Origin: UPXZ01 sp964498765
Lineage (GTDB): Bacteria; Bacteroidota; Bacteroidia; Bacteroidales; Paludibacteraceae
Length of the DNA stretch: 64,000 nucleotides
Direction: 5' to 3'
Assembly: GCA_964498765.1 (NCBI GenBank)
Contig: CAZCIU010000001.1
Span: 1-64,000 of the forward strand
A program made the translations under genes and the position numbers. Positions 41,955 through 49,591 of the stretch are shown here, one piece after another. The stretch's first letter is position 1; the number at the start of each line of letters is the position of its first letter. The notes under the pieces were generated by a model. The model was not told the origin of the DNA and did not search any database. It was given only the letters and a program-made list of their open reading frames with translations.

Positions 41955-42962
41955 TTATGGCAATTCGTTGTAAACTATATTCGCTACTGTTGCTCCAACG
42001 GCATTCAGAGTGCTTTTATCAATGTTTTCCATTGTGTCATTTACCGTGTGCCAATAATGCCCAAATCCGGATACGGTATTTTGATCGTATTGAATAATGT
42101 CAATGGAAGGAATTCCGGCTATTTGGTTGATATAGACGTGATCATCAGTAATTCCACCGCCTTTTTGATTGATAAAAAAGTTACTAAAACCAAGATCAGC
42201 AGCTTTTTGCCAAACTTTATCAACCACGTATTTCGCATAATAATCTGAGATTTGCTCGCGATAGAATTTTGCATTTCTGGCACCGACCATATCCAATAAA
42301 ATTCCGTATTTCGCTCTGTAGCCCGGTTTGTGTTTGTTGGCTGCCCAGTACTGACTACCGAGGCACCACGAATTTGCAGTTTCCTGGCTGCTCAAATCTT
42401 CCGGTGCACCGTAATCTTCCGCGTCAAAAAAGATAATATCTACGCCGACAGAAGGTTTTTGGATATTAAAAATTCGCGCCATTTCCAGTAAAACTCCCAC
42501 GCCGCTTCCGCCGTCATTAGCTCCAAGTACTGCTTTTTTGTGATTGTCCGGATTGCTATCGTTATCGGCCCAAGGACGTGTATCCCAATGCGCAAAAAGC
42601 AAAATGCGTGTTTCGGCTTCGGGATTATACGATCCGATGATATTTTTTGCTTTTAAAATGGTTCCGTCAAATGCAGTTAAATCCGTTTTCTGCACGGTAA
42701 CTTCCGCTCCGAAGTCTTTTAATTTTTGTTCCAAATAATTGGCACAAGCAGCGTGTTGCGGCGTGTTGGGAACTCTCGGACCAAAATCTACTTGCTTTTG
42801 GATGTAGAGGTATGCACTATCTGCAGAGAAAGTCGGATGTTGCACGGATGTGGTTTGAGTTGTTTTTTCGCTTTCATCGTTGTTAGCTGATTGGGTCGTT
42901 TTGGTACATGATGTAGCAAAAACAGCAAGCAGCGAAGTGGCTATGATAAATTGACGTAACAT
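41955..42962 (-). CDS. Glutaminyl-peptide cyclotransferase (M28-fold, animal type)
   Basis: 335 residues from ATG 42962; lipobox ATSC, Cys19. The body follows the Porphyromonas gingivalis glutaminyl cyclase as I remember it: SADSAYLYIQKQVDFGPRVP, LFAHWDTRPWADND, GANDGGSGVGVLLEMARIF, FFDAEDYG, SWCLGSQYW, ITDDHVYIN and FGHYWHTVNDTM, which include the zinc ligands Asp, Glu and His. It converts N-terminal Gln of exported proteins to pyroglutamate on the periplasmic side. Generic annotation would be M28 peptidase. Fits the Gln after the signal peptides in this window. Confidence 0.85.
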   Translation of the reverse strand: MLRQFIIATSLLAVFATSCTKTTQSANNDESEKTTQTTSVQHPTFSADSAYLYIQKQVDFGPRVPNTPQHAACANYLEQKLKDFGAEVTVQKTDLTAFDGTILKAKNIIGSYNPEAETRILLFAHWDTRPWADNDSNPDNHKKAVLGANDGGSGVGVLLEMARIFNIQKPSVGVDIIFFDAEDYGAPEDLSSQETANSWCLGSQYWAANKHKPGYRAKYGILLDMVGARNAKFYREQISDYYAKYVVDKVWQKAADLGFSNFFINQKGGGITDDHVYINQIAGIPSIDIIQYDQNTVSGFGHYWHTVNDTMENIDKSTLNAVGATVANIVYNELP

Positions 42963-43010
42963 AATCTTATAATGTCTTGATTTGAAAAGCAAAGATACTA
43001 CTTTTCAACA

Positions 43011-43044
43011 AAAAATACCCGAATATTGCTATCCGGGTATTTTT
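43011..43044 (-). terminator. Terminator of the DUF5020 gene
   Basis: Arms AAAAATACCCGG-like (43011-43022) and CCGGGTATTTTT (43033-43044), A/T tracts at both ends, between the DUF5020 gene and the glutaminyl cyclase gene on the minus strand. Confidence 0.8.
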
Positions 43045-43062
43045 GAATATAGAATTTTTATG

Positions 43063-43767
43063 TTAGAATGTCCATTTTGCGCCAATAGTAGGGCTAACTT
43101 TCACTCCGGCCACAGTTCCGAAATTATTAGCTATTTCTACTTCTGAACCCAGCGAAAGATTTTTAGTTACATTATACCAAAGTTGCGGTTCGGTAAGAAA
43201 AACGAATTTTGTGTCCTTTGGTGTGGCTAAGTCTTCTCCATTTCCTTTGGTGTAATTGGTATTATCTTCTCTCCAAAAATCAGCAAATCCTGCGAAAGTC
43301 AACTTATTTTCAAAGAAATTCAGCGTCCACACACCTGTAAGTTGGAATGAAGCCGGATTTTTACCAGCAATGTATTTGTATAGGACTTTGAAATTCAGAA
43401 ATTTTGTAAAATCTTCGCTGTGCCATCCATAATCCAATCCGGCCAAGTAAGCATTGTTAATTGGATATGCCTCATTACCAGCGACTAGTAATCCACCGTT
43501 ATACTCAATTTGTGCGCTTAACGGGCTTTTCCCCAAAGTAAAACAACGTGCAATTTCCATATACGCCAGCGATGGATGTTTTTCTTTGCCCATGTTGTAG
43601 TCAAAATCCACAAACATAAATGTATTGCCCCAATTGTCGAGTTTGAACATTTCGAAAGTAGTTGTTACATAATTTCGATTTTTCCCCAAATCATAATGAA
43701 CTTGCAGGTTTTGCGCCGATACAGATACGCAAAGCACCAAAAATAGCAGCGATAGACTTTTTCTCAT
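43063..43767 (-). CDS. DUF5020 outer-membrane protein
   Basis: 234 residues; signal peptide with predicted cleavage A18/Q19. The mature part shows alternating beta strands and ends in Phe (TIGAKWTF), as outer-membrane barrels do. Motifs such as YDLGKNRNYVTTTFEMFKLD and the FVDFDYN segment match DUF5020, which is distantly like nucleoside-specific Tsx channels. Substrate unknown. A TATCTTTG -7 element lies at 43803-43796. Confidence 0.8.
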   Translation of the reverse strand: MRKSLSLLFLVLCVSVSAQNLQVHYDLGKNRNYVTTTFEMFKLDNWGNTFMFVDFDYNMGKEKHPSLAYMEIARCFTLGKSPLSAQIEYNGGLLVAGNEAYPINNAYLAGLDYGWHSEDFTKFLNFKVLYKYIAGKNPASFQLTGVWTLNFFENKLTFAGFADFWREDNTNYTKGNGEDLATPKDTKFVFLTEPQLWYNVTKNLSLGSEVEIANNFGTVAGVKVSPTIGAKWTF

Positions 43768-44029
43768 TTTTTTAATTTTGTTGGTTATTTTTTTGCAAAG
43801 ATATTTTAAAAAACTTTTACTGCCATAGTTTTGAGCTTGTTTTTTGAATTTCGATTGAATAAGTTTTTGTGATAAAATGACAAAATGTTAAAATTTTGAC
43901 TTCTGAGAAATAATCAGATATTCAGATGTTTGTGGAGGATTTAGTGGTTTTGACTTATTTTTAAAATGGGATTTTAATACTTTTTTGTCAGAAAAGGCTC
44001 AAAAATAGGTTGTAAAACATATTTTTTTA

Positions 44030-44061
44030 TTTGTTAATTAGTTTTATTTGTCGTTACTTTG
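44030..44061 (+). promoter_or_regulatory. Promoter of the candidate small RNA
   Basis: TTTG (44030-44033), 20-nt spacer, TTACTTTG (44054-44061), a near-consensus -33/-7 pair of this phylum. No start codon follows within the transcript it would make. Confidence 0.65.
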
Positions 44062-44066
44062 CAAGC

Positions 44067-44152
44067 ATTAGAAAACAACACAATCTTTTTTTATACCTTA
44101 AGAGATAACTAATACCTAATAGAGAGGGGCTTTGTGAAAAGTCCCTTTTTAG
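44067..44152 (+). ncRNA. Candidate small RNA or attenuated leader upstream of etfB
   Basis: Start estimated six bases after the -7 element; the end is set by a terminator hairpin AGGGGCTTT (44125-44133), loop GTGA, AAAGTCCCT (44138-44146), then T-rich sequence. About 85 nt, no open frame. It could be a free small RNA or a prematurely stopped etfB leader. No known RNA family is recognised. Confidence 0.5.
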
Positions 44153-44233
44153 TTTTTAAATCCCATAATATTTTAATCTTATTTAAAATAGTTTTAAATA
44201 AGAGCTTTTTTTTCACTCTTTGATATAAATCAG

Positions 44234-44241
44234 TATTTTTG
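44234..44241 (+). promoter_or_regulatory. -7 element upstream of etfB
   Basis: TATTTTTG, matching TAnnTTTG, 68 bp before the etfB start codon, downstream of the candidate small RNA terminator. No clear -33 element. Confidence 0.5.
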
Positions 44242-44309
44242 TAGTCATTTTTTATTAAAAATATCACATTTCTCAGTTTGTAAATAATCATTTAAAACAT
44301 AAAAGCAAT

Positions 44310-45176
44310 ATGAGTTTTAATATCGTTGTTCTTGCCAAGCAAGTGCCTGATACGCATAATGTTGGCAAAGATGCGATGAAAGCCGATGGTACGGTAAACC
44401 GTGCTGCACTTCCAGCCATCTTCAATCCTGAAGATTTGAATGCATTGGAACAGGCGCTTCGCATCAAAGATAAACATCCCGGAACTACCGTGAGCCTGCT
44501 TTCCATGGGGCCGGTGCGTGCCGCTGAAATCCTGCGTGAAGGCCTTTACCGCGGTGCCGACAAAGGGTATTTGTTGAGTGGTCGTGAATTTGCCGGGTCG
44601 GATAGTTTGGCAACTTCTTACGCACTTTCGTGTGCCATCCGCCGGATGGGAAAAGTGGATATGATCATCTGCGGTCGCCAGGCAATTGATGGTGATACGG
44701 CACAGACAGGCCCGCAAGTGGCAGAAAAATTAGGTTTTCCACAGATTACATACGCCGAAGAAATTCTGGATGTAACCAAAGACAGCATTACCGTAAAACG
44801 CCGTGTAGAACGTGGTGTGGAAGTGCTGAAAGGTACTCTGCCGATGGTGGTTACCGTAAATGGAACCGCTGCATCCTGCCGTCCGCGCAATGCAAAACGC
44901 CTTATGAAATACAAATATGCAAAAACTGCTACCGAACGTCAGGCAAGTGGAACAGACTACATTGACGATGCTCATGCATATCTGATTTTGAACGAGTGGG
45001 GTGTAAATGACATCGAGCACGATCCGCAATGGCTTGGTCTGGGTGGCTCGCCTACCAAAGTGAAAGGAATTGAAAGCGTGGTATTTACTGCCAAAGAAAG
45101 CAAAAAACTCACCGCTGACGATGAGCAGATTGAAGAAATGATGAAAGAACTAATTGCTAACCATACCATTGGATAA
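44310..45176 (+). CDS. etfB: Electron transfer flavoprotein, beta subunit
   Basis: 288 residues. Starts NIVVLAKQVPDTHNVG as FixA/EtfB proteins do; nucleotide-binding D-G-D-T-A-Q-T-G-P-Q-V-A near 130 and the beta-subunit signature region VERGVEVLKGTLPMVVTVNG about 170-190. With EtfA it carries electrons between acyl-CoA dehydrogenase and the next acceptor. First gene of etfB-etfA-acyl-CoA dehydrogenase. Confidence 0.95.
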   Translation: MSFNIVVLAKQVPDTHNVGKDAMKADGTVNRAALPAIFNPEDLNALEQALRIKDKHPGTTVSLLSMGPVRAAEILREGLYRGADKGYLLSGREFAGSDSLATSYALSCAIRRMGKVDMIICGRQAIDGDTAQTGPQVAEKLGFPQITYAEEILDVTKDSITVKRRVERGVEVLKGTLPMVVTVNGTAASCRPRNAKRLMKYKYAKTATERQASGTDYIDDAHAYLILNEWGVNDIEHDPQWLGLGGSPTKVKGIESVVFTAKESKKLTADDEQIEEMMKELIANHTIG

Positions 45177-45224
45177 AACAGAGGTGAGCGGTAAGCAGTA
45201 AGCGGCAAATTTTTAGCCTCGTTG

Positions 45225-45256
45225 ACTTGTTTACCTGTTAACTCGTTTACTTATAA
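45225..45256. repeat. Degenerate 8-nt-period word
   Basis: Four tandem octamers ACTTGTTT, ACCTGTTA, ACTCGTTT, ACTTATAA between etfB and etfA, ending 4 nt before the etfA start codon. Confidence 0.6.
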
Positions 45257-45260
45257 GAAT

Positions 45261-46280
45261 ATGAACAACTTAATAGTATATCTTGAAATAGAAGACGGCA
45301 TCGTAGGTGATGTTAGTCTGGAACTGCTTACCAAAGGGCGCTCGCTCGCTGATGAGCTGAAATGCAAGCTGGAAGCGGTAGCCATTGGTTATCAATTGGA
45401 TAAAATTGGCGAACAAGTGTTCCCATACGGCGTGGATGTCCTTTACCTGGCGGACGACAAACGTTTGTCGCCATACACCACGCTGCCTCACACATCGGTT
45501 TTGGTCAATCTTTTCAAAGAAGAAAAACCGCAAATAGCCTTTATGGGCGCTACATCGGTAGGTCGTGATTTAGGGCCGAGAGTTTCGTCTGCATTATATA
45601 GCGGACTTACTGCAGACTGTACTTCGCTGGAAATTGGAACATATGAAGATAAAAAAGCCGGAAAAAAATACGAAAATCTGCTGTATCAAATTCGTCCGGC
45701 ATTCGGTGGAAACATCGTGGCAACTATCGTAAATCCGGATTGCCGTCCGCAGATGGCAACTGTTCGCGAAGGTGTGATGAAAAAAGAAATCCGTGATCCG
45801 AAGTACAAAGGAACAGTGAAAAAACTGGACGTATCAAAATACGTTTCCGACGAAGATTTCGTGATTGAGGTGATTGAACGCCACATGGAAAAATCGAAGC
45901 TGAACATCAAAGGCTCTCCCATCATCGTGGCAGGCGGCTACGGAATGGGAAGTGCCGAAAATTTCAAACTTCTTTACGATCTTGCGGATACGCTGGGCGG
46001 CGAAGTAGGTGCTTCACGCGCTGCGGTGGATGCAGGTTTTGCAGAGCATGAGCGTCAAATCGGTCAGACAGGCGTAACCGTTCGTCCAAAACTCTACATC
46101 GCTTGCGGAATTTCCGGTCAAATCCAGCACATTGCGGGAATGCAGGAAAGCTCCATGATCATCGCCATCAACAACGATCCGAACGCACCAATTAACGCCA
46201 TTGCCGACTACGTTATCACCGGCAACGTGGAAGAAGTGGTGCCGAAAATGATTAAATATTATAAGAAGAATAGTAAGTAA
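45261..46280 (+). CDS. etfA: Electron transfer flavoprotein, alpha subunit
   Basis: 339 residues from ATG 45261; an upstream start would translate the octamer word. C-terminal FAD domain: PIIVAGGYGMGSAENFKLL, GASRAAVDAGFA, R-Q-I-G-Q-T-G-V-T-V-R-P, and YIACGISGQIQHIAGM. Pairs with EtfB. The four-helix-bundle element begins 2 bp after its stop codon, separating it from the acyl-CoA dehydrogenase gene. Confidence 0.95.
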   Translation: MNNLIVYLEIEDGIVGDVSLELLTKGRSLADELKCKLEAVAIGYQLDKIGEQVFPYGVDVLYLADDKRLSPYTTLPHTSVLVNLFKEEKPQIAFMGATSVGRDLGPRVSSALYSGLTADCTSLEIGTYEDKKAGKKYENLLYQIRPAFGGNIVATIVNPDCRPQMATVREGVMKKEIRDPKYKGTVKKLDVSKYVSDEDFVIEVIERHMEKSKLNIKGSPIIVAGGYGMGSAENFKLLYDLADTLGGEVGASRAAVDAGFAEHERQIGQTGVTVRPKLYIACGISGQIQHIAGMQESSMIIAINNDPNAPINAIADYVITGNVEEVVPKMIKYYKKNSK

Positions 46281-46282
46281 GG

Positions 46283-46802
46283 AGATGGTAGTTGGTAGAT
46301 AGGAGATGGAATGAGAAGCGTTTTCAAATAAAAAATTTAGAATTATGAGAACAAAAACAAATAATTTTGAAGATTTAGATGTTTGGAAAAATGCACACCA
46401 ATTCGTACTCACGGTTTACAAGCTTACCAATCAATTTCCAAAGGAAGAACTGTTTGGCTTGACTTCGCAATTTCGTAGAGCAGCCATTTCTATTCCGGCA
46501 AATATTGCCGAAGGATACAAGAAACGTGGGATAAAAGACAAATTACGATTTTACAATATTTCCGAAGGCTCTGGTGAAGAATGCAGATATTATCTTATTT
46601 TATCAAAAGATCTGGGATATATTTCACTGGGTGATTTTGAGAAATATAACAGCTTGTTAACATCTGTATCCAAACAGTTATCTGCATATTCAAACGCTAT
46701 TGAAAGAAACAGTAATCTTATTTGAATTTATCAATTTTTAATAAAAACAAGGCAGATTTGAGTTGTAAATGATGCTTGACTACCATCTACCAACTACCAT
46801 CT
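46283..46802. mobile_element. IVS-like element with 18-bp inverted ends and a four-helix-bundle gene
   Basis: AGATGGTAGTTGGTAGAT at 46283-46300 and its perfect reverse complement at 46785-46802 enclose one gene (46345-46725). The right end is also a tandem of two 14-mers (CTACCATCTACCAA). It sits between etfA and acyl-CoA dehydrogenase, genes usually adjacent. rRNA intervening sequences also have pairing ends around a gene of this protein family, so a related element is suggested; mobility is inferred. Confidence 0.6.
46345..46725 (+). CDS. Four-helix-bundle protein of the 23S rRNA intervening-sequence (S23) family
   Basis: 126 residues. F-E-D-L-D-V-W-K-N-A-H near the start, then the family hallmark FGLTSQFRRAAISIPANIAE-like segment (about 38-56; A-A-I-S-I-P-A-N-I-A-E-G) and SGEECRYYLILSKDLGYI. 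The family was named from ORFs within 23S rRNA intervening sequences and also includes the Avd proteins of diversity-generating retroelements; its molecular role is not settled. No reverse transcriptase or variable repeat is visible here. Its codon use does not stand out. Enclosed by 18-bp inverted repeats. Confidence 0.9.
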   Translation: MRTKTNNFEDLDVWKNAHQFVLTVYKLTNQFPKEELFGLTSQFRRAAISIPANIAEGYKKRGIKDKLRFYNISEGSGEECRYYLILSKDLGYISLGDFEKYNSLLTSVSKQLSAYSNAIERNSNLI

Positions 46803-46821
46803 ACCAACTACAATAAAAAAC

Positions 46822-48680
46822 ATGAACTTTTACACAAACAATCCGGCGCTGAAATTTCAGCTTTCGCATCCGTTGATGCAGAAAATTGTTTCACTTCGTG
46901 AAAGAAATTTTTCGGAAAAAGATAAGTATGAATACGCACCTCAGGATTTTGAAGATGCGATAGACAACTACGATAAAGTGCTTGAAATTATTGGCGAAAT
47001 CAGTGGCGAAACCATTGCGGCTAATGCCGAAAGCGTGGACAAAGAAGGTCCGCAGGTTATCAGCAGCCGTGTGAAATACGCTAAAGGTACGCAGGAAAAC
47101 CACGAAGCGCTTGTGCAGGCCGGGGTGTACGGCATGTCGCTACCACGTGAATTTGGCGGACTGAATTTCGCCATGACGCCATACGTGATGAGCGGTGAAA
47201 TTGTTTCCCGCGGCGATGCAGGCTTCGCTAATATCTGGGGCTTGCAGGACTGTGCCGAAACAATCGCTGAATTTGGAGACGATGAGGTAAAAGCAGAATT
47301 TCTTCCACGCGTAACGATGGGTGAAACCTGCTCGATGGACCTGACTGAACCCGATGCCGGTTCTGACCTACAGGCTGTGCAGCTCAAAGCGACCGAAAAA
47401 GACGGGAAGTGGTATCTGAATGGCGTAAAACGCTTTATTACCAACGGCGATGCACAGATTAAACTGGTGCTTGCCCGCTCAGAAGAAGGCACGAATGACG
47501 CTCGCGGACTTTCCTATTTCGTAGCAGACAATCAATTTGACCACACCATCAAAGTGCGTCGAATCGAAAATAAACTCGGTATCAAAGGCTCACCAACCTG
47601 CGAGCTTGTATTTACAAATACTCCTGCTAAATTGGTTGGTTCACGCCGTATGGGATTGATTAAGTACGTGATGTCACTGATGAACGGTGCTCGTTTGGGT
47701 GTTGGTGCTCAGTCGGTTGGTGTTTCGGAAGCTGCTTACCAAGAAGCAATTAATTACGCAAATGNNNNNNNNNNNNNNNNNNNNNNNNNNNNNNNNNNNN
47801 NNNNNNNNNNNNNNNNNNNNNNNNNNNNNNNNNNNNNNNNNNNNNNNNNNNNNNNNNNNNNNNNCAGTCGGTTGGTGTTTCGGAAGCTGCTTACCAAGAA
47901 GCAATTAATTACGCAAATGATAGAAAGCAATTCGGAAAAGCCATCATCGAATTTCCGGCAGTATATGAAATGCTGTCGTTGATGAAAGCAAAACTGGATG
48001 CTTCACGTGCATTGCTTTATGAAACTTGCCGTTACGTGGATTTGTACAAAGCTTACGAAGGCATTGAGCAAGAACGCAAACTTACGCCCGAAGAACGTGC
48101 CGAATACAAAGAATACAGCCGTTTGGCCGATGCATTTACACCGCTTGTGAAAATGTTTGCCAGCGAATACGCCAACCAAAATGCTTACGACAGCATTCAG
48201 GTGCACGGCGGTTCCGGATTTATGAAAGATTACGCTTGCGAACGCATCTACCGCGATGCTCGTATCCTGACTATTTACGAAGGAACTACGCAGTTGCAGG
48301 TGGTGGCGGCTATCCGCTACGTGACTACCGGCGCTTATCTGAAAAAAATCCGTGAATACGAACAAATGCCGATTAAACCAGAATTCCAAAACCTGCGCAA
48401 ACGCCTGTTGAGTATGGCTACATTGCTCGAAACGGCTGTGGCTCGAGTGGATGAACTGAAAAATCAGGATTACCTGGACTTCCAGGCACGTCGCTTGGTG
48501 GAAATGGCTGGACATATCATTATGTGCTACTTGCTGATTTTGGATGCAAGCCGTGACGACAGCGACCTTTTCCGCAGATCAGCCGAAGTGTATCTGAACT
48601 ACGCCGAAGTGGAAGTTCGCAAAAATGCTACGTTCATCAAACAATTTAATCCAGAAAATTTGGATACGTATAGAATGTAA
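46822..48680 (+). CDS. Acyl-CoA dehydrogenase (split by an assembly gap)
   Basis: Flavoenzyme that oxidises acyl-CoA and passes electrons to the ETF encoded upstream. Seen: YGMSLPREFGGLNFAM, TEPDAGSDLQAV, DRKQFGKAIIEFPA, and the catalytic Glu region ARILTIYEGTTQLQ. A run of 100 N (47765-47864) breaks the frame. The 55 bp before the N run are identical to the 55 bp after it, so the two contigs overlap: removing 47765-47919 joins the halves in frame and gives one protein of 567 residues, the usual size of the longer type with a C-terminal helical extension. The gene is therefore most likely intact. Followed by a terminator. Confidence 0.9.
47765..47864. other. Assembly gap of exactly 100 N (artefact)
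   Basis: Flanked by identical 55-bp sequences (47710-47764 and 47865-47919), so real missing sequence is unlikely; the contigs overlap. Confidence 0.95.
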
Positions 48681-48716
48681 GTCGATTTACGATTTACAAT
48701 TTAATAATTTACGATT
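48681..48716. repeat. Degenerate 7-8-nt-period word
   Basis: GATTTAC, GATTTAC, AATTTAAT, AATTTACGATT right after the acyl-CoA dehydrogenase stop codon, similar in reverse to the word at 6447-6480. Confidence 0.45.
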
Positions 48717-48721
48717 GAAAT

Positions 48722-48758
48722 AAAACAGCTGTTAATGAGAATTTAACAGCTGTTTTTT
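48722..48758 (+). terminator. Terminator of the etf/acyl-CoA dehydrogenase operon
   Basis: Perfect 14-bp arms AAAACAGCTGTTAA (48722-48735) and TTAACAGCTGTTTT (48743-48756), then more T. Confidence 0.9.
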
Positions 48759-48811
48759 AGCACATTATTTTTTAATATATCGTAAAAATCAAAATATTTC
48801 AAAGCAATTGT

Positions 48812-48842
48812 TTTGAAAAACGGAATAATTTTTGTATTTTTG
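48812..48842 (+). promoter_or_regulatory. Promoter of higBA
   Basis: TTTG (48812-48815), 19-nt spacer, TATTTTTG (48835-48842): full match to the consensus of this phylum, 16 nt before the higB start codon. Confidence 0.8.
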
Positions 48843-48858
48843 TAGAAAGAAATCAAGC

Positions 48859-49155
48859 ATGAGAATTGTTACATTTGCCGCGATAAGGAATTTTTACCTA
48901 AAACATTCGGATGCTGAAATGTCCTTGCGAGGTTGGTATGCGAAAACTAAAAACGCCGAATGGACAAGTTTCGGCGATATAAAGAAGACATTCAACAGTA
49001 CTGATTACGTTGGTAAAGATAGGTTTGTTTTCGACATCAAAGGTAACAAATATCGATTAGTGGCTATTGTGGTATTTGCATCCAAAAAAGTTTATATCCG
49101 ATTTATCGGCTCTCACGCGGAATACGATAAAATAGTTGACATTCAAAGCATTTGA
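48859..49155 (+). CDS. higB: HigB-type toxin of a type II toxin-antitoxin pair
   Basis: 98 residues from ATG 48859, the first codon after the promoter. RelE-like HigB family: A-E-M-S-L-R-G-W-Y-A, NAEWTSFGDIKKTFNSTDYV, FDIKGNKYRLVAIVVFASKK and VYIRFIGSHAEYDKI match the family from end to end. Such toxins cut mRNA on the ribosome. Toxin first, antitoxin second is the usual order for hig. The antitoxin follows 4 bp after the stop codon. Confidence 0.92.
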   Translation: MRIVTFAAIRNFYLKHSDAEMSLRGWYAKTKNAEWTSFGDIKKTFNSTDYVGKDRFVFDIKGNKYRLVAIVVFASKKVYIRFIGSHAEYDKIVDIQSI

Positions 49156-49159
49156 AAAT

Positions 49160-49525
49160 ATGGCAATAAAAAACGAAATACAATATATGGCGGCTTGCAG
49201 CAGGATTGAAGAACTGTTGAAGGTTGTAAATAACGACACGCCTACTGACGACAAACAGTATCTGGAATTAGATATGATTTCTGATTTGGTGGCAGATTAT
49301 GAAGAGAAGTATTTTCCTATTGAACCGATTGAGCCTTCTGAATTGATAAAACAAGCTATCGAAGAGAAAAATATGACCCAAAAGCAACTTGCCGAAGAAC
49401 TAAATATCTCTACTTCACGAGTTAGCGATTATATAAACGGACGTAGTATGCCAACATTGAAAATGGCCGGAAAAATTTGTCAAATTTTGGGTATTTCACC
49501 TGATTTAATGTTGGGATTGGGCTGA
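49160..49525 (+). CDS. higA: HigA-type antitoxin with C-terminal HTH
   Basis: 121 residues from ATG 49160. N-terminal part (1-60) binds the toxin by analogy; C-terminal Xre-type helix-turn-helix (about 64-118: EEKNMTQKQLAEELNISTSR, VSDYINGRSMPTLKMAGKIC). It neutralises HigB and represses the operon. 4 bp after higB. Both genes look intact, so the system may be active. Confidence 0.92.
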   Translation: MAIKNEIQYMAACSRIEELLKVVNNDTPTDDKQYLELDMISDLVADYEEKYFPIEPIEPSELIKQAIEEKNMTQKQLAEELNISTSRVSDYINGRSMPTLKMAGKICQILGISPDLMLGLG

Positions 49526-49591
49526 CATGATTTTATAAAATATCATAGCTACTCATTCAAATCACATTGAAATCACAGTTCAGACTGGTTC

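Larger units (their letters stand above)
43768..44309. other. Gene-free 542-bp intergenic region
   Basis: Divergent gap between the DUF5020 and etfB genes, very AT-rich, without an open frame worth calling. It holds the -7 element of the DUF5020 gene (43803-43796), a consensus promoter and terminator that define a possible small RNA (44030-44152), and a TATTTTTG element (44234-44241) likely serving etfB. Confidence 0.7.

Noticed and set aside
44067..44152. A riboswitch upstream of etfB
   Set aside because: No known aptamer pattern seen; only a promoter and a simple terminator stem are supported.
46345..46725. Four-helix-bundle gene as Avd of a diversity-generating retroelement
   Set aside because: No reverse transcriptase, template repeat or variable repeat is visible near it.
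46822..48680. Acyl-CoA dehydrogenase as a frameshifted pseudogene
   Set aside because: The break is caused by the 100-N gap and a 55-bp overlap of contig ends; without them the frame is continuous.
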